Assembly (NCBI GenBank): GCA_903904335.1
Contig: CAIVCF010000151.1
Location: 1 to 64,000 of the forward strand
Source: an uncultured Chitinophagaceae bacterium
GTDB taxonomy: Bacteria; Bacteroidota; Bacteroidia; Chitinophagales; Chitinophagaceae
Length of the DNA: 64,000 nucleotides
Direction of reading: 5' to 3'
Shown: positions 26,238-35,420 of the stretch, piece after piece
Position numbering within the stretch: the first letter of the stretch is position 1
Layout of the letters: each line of letters begins with the position of its first letter
Translations under genes and position numbers: made by a program
Notes under the pieces: generated by a model
The model's database searches: none
Told to the model about the DNA's origin: nothing
Seen by the model: the letters and a program-made list of their open reading frames with translations, nothing else

Positions 26238-26891
26238 ATGATCGTTAATTTAAGTGACCAGCACAGTTTAGTCAGTAATTGGATTGCAGAAATCAGAGAT
26301 GTGAATATTCAGAATGACCGTTTGCGTTTTCGCCGCAACTTAGAACGTATCGGCGAAGTAGCAGCTTATGAAATCAGTAAAGAGTTAGCATGGACGGAAG
26401 TGGAAACTCAAACACCATTGGGCATCCATAACAGTAAAGTGTTGGAACAGCAACCTGTATTGGCAACTATTTTACGTGCAGGTTTACCATTACATGCCGG
26501 TATGCTGAATTATTTTGATAAAGCGGATAATGCATTTATCTCTGCTTACCGCAAACATCATCACGACGGAAGTTTTGAGATCAGTTTAGAATATATGAGT
26601 TGCCCTTCATTAAATAACAGAGTTGTTATCATTAGTGATCCGATGCTGGCAACTGGAGCTTCGGTCGTAAAAACGATTCAATACATGAAAGAAGAAAATG
26701 CACCCACCACTTTTCATGTAGTTGTTGCCATTGCTTGCACGGTAGGAATTGAATATGTAATGAGAGAATGCGGAAAAAATATTAAGATCTGGTGCGGTGA
26801 TATTGATGATGAATTAACCGCCAAAGGATATATTGTTCCGGGCTTGGGCGATGCAGGAGATCTGGCATTCGGCAGCAAAATGCAGGCATAA
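26238..26891 (+). CDS. upp: Uracil phosphoribosyltransferase
   Basis: It makes UMP from uracil and PRPP in pyrimidine salvage. The PRPP-binding loop is ISDPMLATGASVVKT, and the uracil site is in the C-terminal YIVPGLGDAGDLAFG. At 217 residues it is a normal length. The frame extends to 26178, but ATG 26238 (MIVNLSDQHS) is the family start. Preceding bases hold a probable promoter and the composite repeat. It is followed by a PorP/SprF-like gene, 81 bp away. Confidence 0.96.
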   Translation: MIVNLSDQHSLVSNWIAEIRDVNIQNDRLRFRRNLERIGEVAAYEISKELAWTEVETQTPLGIHNSKVLEQQPVLATILRAGLPLHAGMLNYFDKADNAFISAYRKHHHDGSFEISLEYMSCPSLNNRVVIISDPMLATGASVVKTIQYMKEENAPTTFHVVVAIACTVGIEYVMRECGKNIKIWCGDIDDELTAKGYIVPGLGDAGDLAFGSKMQA

Positions 26892-26972
26892 CAAGGATAT
26901 TATTTGTTAAAAAGTGTTTTAATCATTTCTTCTTACAGCATTTCATTTATTTTAGGAGTCTTAATCTCTGTG

Positions 26973-27977
26973 ATGCGAAGAATTGCACTGTTTTATTTTT
27001 TTCTTTTATTGTTGGGAAAAGCCTCAGCACAGGATCCGCATTTTTCGCAGTTCTTTTCTTCGCCACTTACATTGAACCCTGCATTTACAGGAAAATTTGA
27101 CGGCAATTTTCGTGTTGCAGGTGATTACCGCAATCAATGGCCCACCATCAACAATGCTTTTACTACTGCAACCGCTTCTGTTGATTTTCATATCATGAAA
27201 GATCGCATTCCTTCTAACGATGCATGGGGTTTGGGTTTTATGGCTTATAATGATAACAGTGCTGCAGGTGCGGTTAACTTTAATTATGCCACCATTTCAA
27301 CAGCGTATCATAAAGGCTTGGATGAAGAAGGTTATCATCAATTAAGTGCAGGTTTTCAGATTACTTATGCGAATATGCTGATCAATACTGCAGATCTTAA
27401 ATTTGAAGACCAATTAACCACAAATGGTTTTACCGGTGTTACCAATGAGATATTCAATAACGCCACTTTAAAATCAAATTATGTTGACTTCAATGCAGGT
27501 GTTTTATACAATGGCAGTACTACCGACAGAAATAATTTTTATTTTGGTTTGAGCTTGTATCATATCACAAGACCCAAGCAACAATTTACAGGTGGTTATT
27601 TTGCATTACCATCACGAGCAACCATACATGCCGGAACTTATTTTCCCATTGGCGAAAACAGTACTTTGCATTTAAGCGGGTTGCAAAGTTTTCAGGGAGG
27701 ATCTTCCGAAACCGTTTTGGGTGGTGCTTTTCAGTTTGTTGCAAATAATGGTGTTGACCAACCTGCGAGTGTTTATGTAGGAAGTTGGGTTCGTTTAAAT
27801 GATGCCATCATTCCTTATGTAGGATTGGAATTTTCAGGTATGCGATTGGGTGCCACTTATGATATCAATACTTCTTCTTTAAAAACTGCAACACAGGGTC
27901 AAGGTGGTTTTGAGATCTCACTCATTTATGTTTATAAACCTTCCTCTGAAAGAGTTTTAAATTGCCCCAAGTTTTAG
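26973..27977 (+). CDS. PorP/SprF family outer-membrane protein (type IX secretion)
   Basis: A 334-residue beta-barrel protein with signal peptide (LLLLGKASAQDP). The N-terminal motif DPHFSQFFSSPLTLNPAFTGKF and later PYVGLEFSGMRLGATYDINTSSL are hallmarks of the PorP/SprF family. Members partner with SprB-like or C-terminal-anchored proteins in type IX secretion and gliding. The frame opens at 26904, but ATG 26973 gives a proper signal. No partner surface protein is adjacent. A small lipoprotein gene follows 10 bp later. Confidence 0.9.
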   Translation: MRRIALFYFFLLLLGKASAQDPHFSQFFSSPLTLNPAFTGKFDGNFRVAGDYRNQWPTINNAFTTATASVDFHIMKDRIPSNDAWGLGFMAYNDNSAAGAVNFNYATISTAYHKGLDEEGYHQLSAGFQITYANMLINTADLKFEDQLTTNGFTGVTNEIFNNATLKSNYVDFNAGVLYNGSTTDRNNFYFGLSLYHITRPKQQFTGGYFALPSRATIHAGTYFPIGENSTLHLSGLQSFQGGSSETVLGGAFQFVANNGVDQPASVYVGSWVRLNDAIIPYVGLEFSGMRLGATYDINTSSLKTATQGQGGFEISLIYVYKPSSERVLNCPKF

Positions 27978-27987
27978 TAACTGTTTT

Positions 27988-28449
27988 ATGAAAAAATTAA
28001 GCATCTTTTTTCTGTCAGCCATAATTTTATCCTGTAACAATCAGGAATCAGTTGAAAAAGAAATAACCATTGTTAATAATGATACTATTCCGCAAATCAG
28101 GACAGTCGTGAGTTCCAGGCCTGTTGCAGATTTTACACAAAATGCAGGCGATGCATTGAATACTAATTGGGTATTCTCTGTTAAAATTTTTGAAACAGAA
28201 AAAACTTTCCGTTTCGTGATGAAAATAAAATTTGAAGAATTAACCGCAGCAGATACTTCGATATTGCCAGATCTTCACATCCAGCCTGTTGTTGAATTGC
28301 AACCCGGCAAAGAAAAATTCAGTTGTATTGTCGGTTTTAAAGACAGGGAACAAAAATTCCGTGAGTATAAAAAAGTGAGCGTGGAAAATAATCAATTAAA
28401 AATAACAACACTCAAGAGATATGGGGTTTATACAAAAACGGTTCAATAA
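27988..28449 (+). CDS. Small lipoprotein, unknown function
   Basis: A 153-residue protein with lipobox IILSC (Cys near residue 16). The mature part is beta-rich and charged with no recognised domain (for example VFSVKIFETEKTFRFVMKIKFEEL). It lies 10 bp after the PorP/SprF gene on the same strand, so it may be co-transcribed and act in the envelope beside it. It converges on a NTF2-like gene with 5 bp between. Confidence 0.65.
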   Translation: MKKLSIFFLSAIILSCNNQESVEKEITIVNNDTIPQIRTVVSSRPVADFTQNAGDALNTNWVFSVKIFETEKTFRFVMKIKFEELTAADTSILPDLHIQPVVELQPGKEKFSCIVGFKDREQKFREYKKVSVENNQLKITTLKRYGVYTKTVQ

Positions 28450-28454
28450 AACAA

Positions 28455-28946
28455 TCATCTTTTTTGTTCGAAGAAACCTACCTGTCTCAAAAATGCCACT
28501 TGATCGAAATAAGAAACTGATTCAACTATTTTACCTTCCTTTATTTCAAACCTTGTACTGTTTTTCAGTTTGTAACGTTTGCCATGCATGTATTTTGAAG
28601 CATCGTCTTCTGTATGAACCATCGTTCCTTCAGAAGTATATTCAACAATGGCCGTATTGACGGTGAACACAATATGCGTGATCGTATATTTCAGATCAGG
28701 TGATGAAATGAAATATCTTGAATACACTTCTCTTACGCCAGCCTGTCCAATTTTATTCCCTTCCCAATTGGGTGATTGAAGTTTTGCAGTATCAGCATAC
28801 AATTCGGATAATGCCAATGTATCGTGTTGATTTAATAATGAAAAATGCTGTTCAATTATTTTTTGAAGTGATTGGTTTTTGTTTTGACTGAATCCAACAG
28901 TCAATAACAACACAAAACTGATGACAAAAACGATTTTAAATTTCAT
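28455..28946 (-). CDS. Secreted SnoaL/NTF2-like protein
   Basis: A 163-residue protein with signal peptide ending TVGFSQN. The body has the NTF2-like layout: helices (LQKIIEQHFSLLNQHDTLALSELYADTAKLQSP), then strands (YTITHIVFTVNTAIVEYTSEGTM). The cone-shaped fold binds small ligands or acts as an isomerase in relatives. No catalytic set can be named. The 3-methyladenine glycosylase gene lies just upstream, with 20 bp between. Confidence 0.75.
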   Translation of the reverse strand: MKFKIVFVISFVLLLTVGFSQNKNQSLQKIIEQHFSLLNQHDTLALSELYADTAKLQSPNWEGNKIGQAGVREVYSRYFISSPDLKYTITHIVFTVNTAIVEYTSEGTMVHTEDDASKYMHGKRYKLKNSTRFEIKEGKIVESVSYFDQVAFLRQVGFFEQKR

Positions 28947-28966
28947 ATTACTTATTTATGATTTGA

Positions 28967-29596
28967 CTAACTTTTCTTTCCGCTCACATACGGATTTCCT
29001 TTCATGATAAAACGATAAGGAAGCAATGCATCTTCTTCCGCATAGATCACTCCTATCCTCGGTGTGGCAAGAATCATATTCCTTTTTACTGCAAAACCAT
29101 CATCAGCAATAAACAATTCATCTTTCAACAGACTCATTCCTGTGTGATTCGTTGTAATGCCTAAAGCTTTAGAAACATTGCCCGGACCTTTTGTTATCGA
29201 ATGATCGAGTTTATTTTTTTTAGTCCGCAATAACATGGTTTCCATTCCAACAAGCGGCTCAATAGCACGAATCAAAACAGCATGTGGAATTTCGGCAGTA
29301 TTGGTGACCACATTAAACAAGTGATGCATACCGTAACATAAATAAACATAAGCGCTGCCGCCGTTAGCAAACATTATTTCTGTTCGCCGTGTTCTTCTGT
29401 TGCCGAATGCATGAGACGCCTTATCAACAGCGCCATTGTATGCTTCTGTTTCCACGATCCTTCCTGCTGTAACAATACCATCAAATCTTGTCACCAAAAG
29501 CTTTCCCAGCAAGTCTTTTGCGATGGTCATCACATTTTTTCTTGTATAAAATTCAGTAGGCAATTGCTGCCAATTTTGTTTAACGTTTCTTTGCAT
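28967..29596 (-). CDS. DNA-3-methyladenine glycosylase (AAG/MPG family)
   Basis: A monofunctional base-excision repair glycosylase that removes alkylated purines. Motifs are AKDLLGKLLV, GRIVETEAYNG (catalytic Glu), KASHAFGNRRTRRTEIMF (intercalating-loop side) and VYLCYGMHHLFNVV. Length is 209 residues, as in the family. The start (MQRNVKQNW) is the only good ATG near the 5' end. It could be co-transcribed with the NTF2-like gene downstream, which starts 20 bp after its stop. Confidence 0.92.
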   Translation of the reverse strand: MQRNVKQNWQQLPTEFYTRKNVMTIAKDLLGKLLVTRFDGIVTAGRIVETEAYNGAVDKASHAFGNRRTRRTEIMFANGGSAYVYLCYGMHHLFNVVTNTAEIPHAVLIRAIEPLVGMETMLLRTKKNKLDHSITKGPGNVSKALGITTNHTGMSLLKDELFIADDGFAVKRNMILATPRIGVIYAEEDALLPYRFIMKGNPYVSGKKS

Positions 29597-29648
29597 GTTG
29601 AATTCCGTTATGAAACAACTATTTTCGTGTTCCTAAATATAAAAACCT

Positions 29649-30419
29649 TTGCTTAAAGAAATCATTATAGCTATACAATCCTATTTTCAGGCTCATGAAT
29701 TTATAAAAAAACATAAGCTTTGGAAATGGATATTGATACCCGGCATTCTCTACAGTATTCTTTTCATGATCTGTATGTATTATTTCGGTCATACTGCCAA
29801 TAATTTTATTGAATGGCTGAGTTTAAAAACAGGTTTAAAAAAATGGTTGGACAGCATCGACAGCGGTTGGCTCGGATTCTTCTTCACATTAGGCAGTTTG
29901 ATGTTGTGGATGGTGATGATGCTGTTTTATTTTTCTTTGTTCAAATATTTATTTTTGATCGTCGGCTCTCCTGTGTTTGCTTATCTGAGCGAAAAAACAG
30001 AAGCCATCATTGAAGGAAAAGATTTCCCTTTCAGTTTTATACAATTGTCTAAAGATATTATACGCGGCATCAGCATTGCCGGCAGAAACAGTTTATGGCA
30101 AACAGTTTATTGCATCGCCATTTTATTTGCATCAGCGATTCCGGTAGCAGGAATGGTCACTCCTATATTAGCATTATTGATTGAATGCTATTATTACGGT
30201 TTCTCTATGCTTGATTACAGTATGGAGCGTCATAATAAATCTGCCGCAGAAAGTATCGTCTACATCACGCATCACAAAGGATTGGCGATTGGTAACGGAA
30301 TGGTTTTTTATACTATGCATTGGCTGCCTTTTGTAGGGTGGGTGCTGGCGCCGGCATATGCAGTTGTTGCTGCCACGTTAAGTATTCATTCTTTAAAAGA
30401 AAGTTCCCCGTCAAATTGA
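29649..30419 (+). CDS. EI24/CysZ-like membrane protein
   Basis: A 256-residue protein with about four to six transmembrane segments, beginning IQSYFQAHEFIKKHKLWKWILIPGILYS, typical of the EI24 domain family that includes the CysZ sulfate permease. Other segments are SLMLWMVMMLFYFSLFKYL and FVGWVLAPAYAVVAA. The start appears to be TTG (no ATG before the first helix). Its role in Bacteroidetes is unknown. It precedes an RsmI-like gene by 13 bp and is likely in the same transcript. Confidence 0.8.
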   Translation: MLKEIIIAIQSYFQAHEFIKKHKLWKWILIPGILYSILFMICMYYFGHTANNFIEWLSLKTGLKKWLDSIDSGWLGFFFTLGSLMLWMVMMLFYFSLFKYLFLIVGSPVFAYLSEKTEAIIEGKDFPFSFIQLSKDIIRGISIAGRNSLWQTVYCIAILFASAIPVAGMVTPILALLIECYYYGFSMLDYSMERHNKSAAESIVYITHHKGLAIGNGMVFYTMHWLPFVGWVLAPAYAVVAATLSIHSLKESSPSN

Positions 30420-30432
30420 TTATTTTAGTGCA

Positions 30433-31137
30433 ATGAGTGCAGGTAAAGTTTATTTGATACCAACCGTATTGCATGAAGATGCATTGGAAACTATTCCCAC
30501 TTATATTCTCGATGCTGTAAAAGATTGCCAGATTTTTTTTACGGAGAATGAAAAGACTGCAAGGCGTTTTTTAAAAAAATTATGGAAAGAAATGGTGATA
30601 GATGATTATCAATGGTTCACTATTCACAAAGCGGAGCAGGAAGTAAAACAACAATTCGTTCAAATATTAAAGCAAGGAAAAAATATTGGTATCATCAGCG
30701 AGGCCGGTTGTCCGGGTGTTGCTGATCCCGGACAAATATTAGTGGATGCAGCGCAACAAATCAAAGCAACCGTGAAACCTTTAGTGGGGCCAAGTTCTAT
30801 TCTCTTGTCATTAATGGCGAGCGGCATGAACGGACAATGTTTTCAATTCGTTGGTTATTTGCCGATCGATAATCTGGAAAGAAAAAATACCATCAAACAA
30901 TTGGAGGCAGATTCGCATAAAAGAAGCTGCACACAAATATTCATTGAAACACCTTATCGAAATAATCCGCTCATCAAAGAATTACTGCAATCTTGCAGGG
31001 AAGAAACCAAACTCTGTATTGCTGTTGATATTACTGCATCTTCAGAAACCATCATCACAAAAACAATAAAAGAGTGGAAACAATCTGTTCCCGATATTCA
31101 TAAAAGATTGGCCATTTTTTTACTCCACGCAGGTTAA
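30433..31137 (+). CDS. Tetrapyrrole-methylase-type SAM methyltransferase (RsmI-like)
   Basis: A 234-residue SAM-dependent methyltransferase with the tetrapyrrole methylase fold. It starts GKVYLIPTVLHE, and IGIISEAGCPGVADPGQ is the RsmI-type motif in its middle. The last third has IFIETPYRNNPLIKEL. RsmI methylates the 2'-O of C1402 in 16S rRNA; the short Bacteroidetes form probably does the same or a related job, but this is inference. It follows the EI24 gene by 13 bp. Confidence 0.8.
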   Translation: MSAGKVYLIPTVLHEDALETIPTYILDAVKDCQIFFTENEKTARRFLKKLWKEMVIDDYQWFTIHKAEQEVKQQFVQILKQGKNIGIISEAGCPGVADPGQILVDAAQQIKATVKPLVGPSSILLSLMASGMNGQCFQFVGYLPIDNLERKNTIKQLEADSHKRSCTQIFIETPYRNNPLIKELLQSCREETKLCIAVDITASSETIITKTIKEWKQSVPDIHKRLAIFLLHAG

Positions 31138-31161
31138 CAATCCGTTTTGCTTTCAAACTAC

Positions 31162-31169
31162 TATCTTCG
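31162..31169 (+). promoter_or_regulatory. -7 promoter box of the J-KTSC gene
   Basis: TATCTTCG resembles the -7 element and ends 8 bases before ATG 31178. No matching -33 TTG. It would give a very short leader. Confidence 0.35.
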
Positions 31170-31177
31170 CCGCCATT

Positions 31178-31624
31178 ATGAAAAAAATTGAGGCACATAG
31201 AAAGTTGCTCGGTGTAACAAAAGACACTGCATTAAGTGAACTGAAATCTATTTATAGAAACATGATGAAAGAATGGCATCCCGATAAATTTCAGGATGAT
31301 CATGAAGCCAAAACTATTGCCGAAACAAAAAGTAAAACAATCATTGAAGCATATCATCTTTTGGTAAGCATTGCCCCCGAAACCATTGCCGCAACTGCAG
31401 AGCAATACAACCAAACTATCAATCAGGCAGGTATTGAAGATTTCGAATACAAAAACGAAAAATTAAGTATCGATTTTTCTGATAGTTGCAGTTATGAATA
31501 TTTCGGTGTCCCAAAAGCAACTTATATAAAATTTGTAAATGCTCCTTCACAAGCAAGATTTGCACGCAGGCATATCTGTAATTCTTTTGTGTACAGAAGT
31601 GTAAATAAATTGGTGGCTGCCTAA
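31178..31624 (+). CDS. J-domain and KTSC-domain fusion protein
   Basis: A 148-residue protein with two domains. Residues 5-65 are a DnaJ J domain, including the Hsp70-contacting HPD in MKEWHPDKF. Residues about 100-145 are a KTSC domain (EYFGVPKATYIKFVNAPSQARFARRHICNSF), a small module found at the C-terminus of some lysyl-tRNA synthetases and phage proteins. It should recruit DnaK to whatever the KTSC part binds, probably a nucleic acid or RNA-protein target. No zinc finger or C-terminal DnaJ parts are present. A dispersed repeat lies 22 bp downstream. Confidence 0.85.
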   Translation: MKKIEAHRKLLGVTKDTALSELKSIYRNMMKEWHPDKFQDDHEAKTIAETKSKTIIEAYHLLVSIAPETIAATAEQYNQTINQAGIEDFEYKNEKLSIDFSDSCSYEYFGVPKATYIKFVNAPSQARFARRHICNSFVYRSVNKLVAA

Positions 31625-31645
31625 AAAGTCCCACAAAGAAATTAA

Positions 31646-31700
31646 GTACAAGTGTGCGACGCAAGAAAAGTTTCATCAAAGAATCAACTGCCGGCTAAAT
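31646..31700 (+). repeat. Dispersed repeat core with CAACTGCCGGCT tail
   Basis: GTACAAGTGTGCGACGCAA (31646-31664), then GAAAAGTTTCATCAAAG and AATCAACTGCCGGCTAAA. The tail matches those at 48415-48450 and 57687-57715, so this is a second tail type of the family. Confidence 0.65.
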
Positions 31701-31706
31701 AATAAA

Positions 31707-32480
31707 TTATGGTATCAGCACTTTTTTACGCTGACTTGTATGTGCACTGAAATAACCCAAGCAACCACCGCTGATATTACTTGTTGGGTTTGCAGGTGTG
31801 GTGGCATTTTGTTGCAGATCGGCCAATGAAGTAAAATAAGTGTAGATATTTTTATCAATACACCGCATTTCTACTTTTACAGTATCACCTGTTTTAATAG
31901 TGCTGTCAGATTGTATCAAAGGTCTTGTGCTGATGCCTCCATCATTGAAGCGATCGTCCCAAACAAAAATCTTCGGGTTAACCGTATTATTGATGGTCTC
32001 AATAAAACTATAATAGTTACCAAAGCCTTTCGGATCGGTGTACTGCGGTTGTACGATCGTGATATATTTGTTACCGAAAGGAATTTGATCCAATAATAAA
32101 GTATCGAGATTAACTTGTTGCGGCATCGTTGATGTTGCGGTATAATTGATTCCCCCTGCTGTTACTGATAAACTATATGTTCTCCCAGGCACACCCGTAA
32201 GTGAACTATTGCTGTAATTGCCCGGTGTTTTTTCTGTTAAAATAAACTTGTTATTGAGATTATCTGTTATGGTAACAGTTGCTCCGGTTACAGCGGGAAA
32301 AGTATTGCTACTGCTGAATGTAACAGATTTAGTAATATTTACTTGCGCAGTCGATGAATTAGTAACGATGCCTTCTATCACTACCTGCGAAGGCGCATTA
32401 TTCAAATCAACATTGATTATTTTTTTGCACGCAGTGAATGTAATGATGATCAAAAATGTTATGTTGAAATATTTTTTCAC
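31707..32480 (-). CDS. DUF4249 lipoprotein
   Basis: A 257-residue lipoprotein with lipobox TFTACKK (Cys near residue 18). The N-terminal KKIINVDLNNAPSQVVIEGIVTNSST and VTGATVTITDN motifs match DUF4249, a family that forms a pair with a TonB-dependent receptor in many Bacteroidetes. It is believed to sit on the receptor at the cell surface as a lid or capture protein. It follows the TonB receptor gene by 18 bp, as expected. Confidence 0.88.
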   Translation of the reverse strand: MKKYFNITFLIIITFTACKKIINVDLNNAPSQVVIEGIVTNSSTAQVNITKSVTFSSSNTFPAVTGATVTITDNLNNKFILTEKTPGNYSNSSLTGVPGRTYSLSVTAGGINYTATSTMPQQVNLDTLLLDQIPFGNKYITIVQPQYTDPKGFGNYYSFIETINNTVNPKIFVWDDRFNDGGISTRPLIQSDSTIKTGDTVKVEMRCIDKNIYTYFTSLADLQQNATTPANPTSNISGGCLGYFSAHTSQRKKVLIP

Positions 32481-32498
32481 GTTATTACGATTTCAAAA

Positions 32499-34850
32499 TT
32501 AAAATTTAAAATTCCAGGTGATGCTTGGCACAAAACGGAATAAGGATGTTTGTTCTGCAACTGTTTTGGTTGGATCATTCGGATCATCTTTAAACTGAAT
32601 GATGTACGCATTTTCACGTCCGTAAGCATTGTACAAACCGTAAGTCCAACTGCTTTGATATTTTCTGTTCTTGTTTCGCGGACTTTCCCAAGTAGCGGCA
32701 AGATCCAACCGATGATATGCCGGCATTCTGTAACCATTACGTTCTGTGTACAAAAAAACAGTTTGTCCGTTCACATGATATTTTCCGCTGGGAAATGTAA
32801 CTGCATTACCTGTATTATAAACCCAAGTGCCCGATAAAGTCCATCGTTCATTCAACTTATAAATTCCAACCAAAGAAATATTATGTGTTTGATCTTGTTT
32901 TGCCGGGAAATAATTTCCGTTATTGATCTCAGCAAAACGCTTTTCTGTTCTTGATAAAGTATAACCAACCCAACCGTTGAATTTTCCGAATTTTTTCTTC
33001 AGGTAAAATTCAATACCATAAGCTCTTCCGCTGCCATACAATAATTCGCTTTCTACATTATCATTGGCTTGGAGGTCTGCCCCATTGCGGTAATCAATTT
33101 GATTCTGGATCCATTTATAATACGTTTCTACGCTGAATTCAAATTGACCTTCTTTGAAATTTTTATAATATCCTAATGATACCTGATCAGCAATTTCGGG
33201 TTTGATATTATTGGTACTCGGTAACCACAAATCAGTTGGAGTGGATGTTGTTGAATTGGTGAGCAAATGAAGGTTCTGTATATTCCTGTTATATGAAAAT
33301 TTTATTGAACTGATCTCGTTCAACTGATAACTTGCAGAAAACCGTGGTTCTAGATTCCAGTAACTTGCAACAGTTTGTCCTTTGTTATAATGAATGGTAT
33401 CAATTGCATTTCCACTTTGGTCGTATTGATAAAAATTGCCCGGGCCAACAGCTGATAAATTCGACATACGCAAACCATACACAATGTTGAGATTATTATT
33501 CACTGTTAATTCGTGTGAAACATAGACAGCACTTTCATAAGAATATCTTTTCTGCACTTCACTGCTTTGAATATTGGATGAAGCATCTGCAGTGATCGTT
33601 CCGGGTGCAACTGTGTGATGAATGATATTTGCACCGAATTTTATTTTATTATTATTATTGATGTAAAAATCAAAATCCTGTTTGAGATTGATATCCTGAA
33701 TTTGAGATGTGATCTTAAAATTATCAGTACCCGATTTAATTTGAATTTTATAACTGTAATCGCTGTAGATCAAAGAGGTGTTTGAAAATATTTTATTGTT
33801 CACAATATGATTCCACCGCAACGTTCCGGTGAGATTGCCCCAATCTGTGCCGAAAGAATTGCCAAAACCTAATACATCTCTTCCAAAATATCCTGATAGA
33901 AACAATCGGTCTTTCTTTCCCAATTTATAATTTGCTTTTGCATTCAGGTCGTAGAAATACAGTGTATTATTCCGCATGATTGAATCATGCGATAATTTCA
34001 AAAACATATCTGCATAACTTCTTCTTGCGCTGATGATAAAAGAGCCGTTATCTTTTACGATCGGGCCCTCGATATTGATACGGGAAGATATCAAACCCAA
34101 TCCGCCACTCACATCATAATCTTTGTTGTTACCATCTTTCATTTTTATATCTACCACTGAAGATAAACGACCGCCGTATTGTGCAGGCATTCCACCTTTG
34201 TACAAGGTTACATCTTTGATGGCATCAGAATTAAAAGTGGAAAAAAAGCCAAGCAGGTGCGACGCATTATAAACCGGCGCTTCATCCAATAAAATTAAAT
34301 TCTGATCGGCCCCACCACCGCGAACATAGAATCCGCTGTTACCATCGCCAGCTGATTTAATACCGGGCAATAATTGAATACTTTTCAAAACATCTTTTTC
34401 GCCTAACAATACGGGTAGGTTATTGAGATCTTTCATGTTCAGTTTTTCCACGCCCATCAAAGGCTTGGCGATATTCTCATTTTTTCTTTTGGTAGAAACA
34501 ACAACCTCATCCAATAAAGTTGATATGGGTTCTAATTCGATAACCAATTGAATATTATTATCGAGGTTTATTTTTTTTGAATCGGTTCGGTATCCTGCAT
34601 AATTTATCGAAACCGTATAATTGCCCTGTGGTATAGTGATGGAATAAAAGCCGTATCCGTTTGTAACGGCATTGATCTTGGTTTCTTCCAATCGTATTGA
34701 AGCACCGATCAATGATTCGCCGCTTTTCTTATCTTTTACACTACCACTAAGTGTGAATTTATTTTGTGCTGAAAGATTAAAATTGATCAAAAAGGAAATG
34801 AAAAATATACAACTTCTTATTGATGCAAATTTTTTGAATTGATATGCCAT
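32499..34850 (-). CDS. TonB-dependent outer-membrane receptor
   Basis: A 783-residue receptor: signal peptide (LINFNLSAQ), a carboxypeptidase-regulatory-like domain (SGSVKDKKSGESLIGASIRL), a plug domain (LGEKDVLKSIQLLPGIKSAGDGNSG, YVRGGGADQNLILLDEAPVYN) and a long beta-barrel ending WNFKF with a terminal aromatic. It lacks the long SusC-type features and its partner is a DUF4249 lipoprotein rather than SusD. The ligand is unknown. The ATG at 34850 (MAYQFKKF) is chosen over a TTG at 34880. Confidence 0.93.
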   Translation of the reverse strand: MAYQFKKFASIRSCIFFISFLINFNLSAQNKFTLSGSVKDKKSGESLIGASIRLEETKINAVTNGYGFYSITIPQGNYTVSINYAGYRTDSKKINLDNNIQLVIELEPISTLLDEVVVSTKRKNENIAKPLMGVEKLNMKDLNNLPVLLGEKDVLKSIQLLPGIKSAGDGNSGFYVRGGGADQNLILLDEAPVYNASHLLGFFSTFNSDAIKDVTLYKGGMPAQYGGRLSSVVDIKMKDGNNKDYDVSGGLGLISSRINIEGPIVKDNGSFIISARRSYADMFLKLSHDSIMRNNTLYFYDLNAKANYKLGKKDRLFLSGYFGRDVLGFGNSFGTDWGNLTGTLRWNHIVNNKIFSNTSLIYSDYSYKIQIKSGTDNFKITSQIQDINLKQDFDFYINNNNKIKFGANIIHHTVAPGTITADASSNIQSSEVQKRYSYESAVYVSHELTVNNNLNIVYGLRMSNLSAVGPGNFYQYDQSGNAIDTIHYNKGQTVASYWNLEPRFSASYQLNEISSIKFSYNRNIQNLHLLTNSTTSTPTDLWLPSTNNIKPEIADQVSLGYYKNFKEGQFEFSVETYYKWIQNQIDYRNGADLQANDNVESELLYGSGRAYGIEFYLKKKFGKFNGWVGYTLSRTEKRFAEINNGNYFPAKQDQTHNISLVGIYKLNERWTLSGTWVYNTGNAVTFPSGKYHVNGQTVFLYTERNGYRMPAYHRLDLAATWESPRNKNRKYQSSWTYGLYNAYGRENAYIIQFKDDPNDPTKTVAEQTSLFRFVPSITWNFKF

Positions 34851-34970
34851 ATTTTTTAATACTAAGCAGTTATGAAACATTTTTGAATAATGGCAAACAA
34901 GGCAAAGATATTGATGATTGCATTGCGGGATATATTATTTATAAAATAATGAAATACTTAACCATAACAA

Positions 34971-35006
34971 TAAAAAACCTGTAAGGTTTTACAACACTTA
35001 CAGGTT
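34971..35006 (-). terminator. Intrinsic terminator after the M28 peptidase operon
   Basis: AACCTGTAAG and CTTACAGGTT (34976-34985 and 34997-35006) form a perfect 10-bp stem. Read on the minus strand it is followed by TTTTTATT. It ends the 36788-35027 operon. Confidence 0.8.
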
Positions 35007-35026
35007 AACAAATTTTTAATAAGTTA

Positions 35027-35419
35027 CTATTTAGGTTTGATGATCGTTTCGCCATTTACACCGCGGACTTCATACACACTGTCAACTATATAAGATTGCA
35101 TACCGCGCCATGGCAATGCACCAAGATAACGGCTGTAATGTAACTGCACTTCTCTGCCGGAATTTTCCAATAATATTTTCGCGACTCTTTCTTCGGTAAC
35201 ACTGAATTCAAATTCATTACTCTGCACATTTGCCTGAAAACCGCTTTGGATCAGTTTGCCTTCATAAGTTTTTAAGACAAACCCTTTTTTCTGAAATGTA
35301 TTTAATACGCCGGCTTTTGTTCCCGTTGCAAATACAAAATAAAATTTCCAGTAAATAAATCCTGCCAATGCAAGAACAAGAATTAAAACGATAGTTCGTG
35401 ATATTTTTTTCCAACTCAT
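35027..35419 (-). CDS. Single-span membrane protein, unknown
   Basis: A 130-residue protein with an N-terminal membrane helix (TIVLILVLALAGFIYWKFYFVF) and a soluble domain with WRGMQSYIVDSVYEVRG at its end. I do not recognise a named family. Similar short proteins occur widely in Bacteroidetes with no known function. It starts 1 bp after the M28 peptidase stop, so the two are one transcript, ended by the hairpin at 34971-35006. Confidence 0.6.
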   Translation of the reverse strand: MSWKKISRTIVLILVLALAGFIYWKFYFVFATGTKAGVLNTFQKKGFVLKTYEGKLIQSGFQANVQSNEFEFSVTEERVAKILLENSGREVQLHYSRYLGALPWRGMQSYIVDSVYEVRGVNGETIIKPK

Positions 35420-35420
35420 A

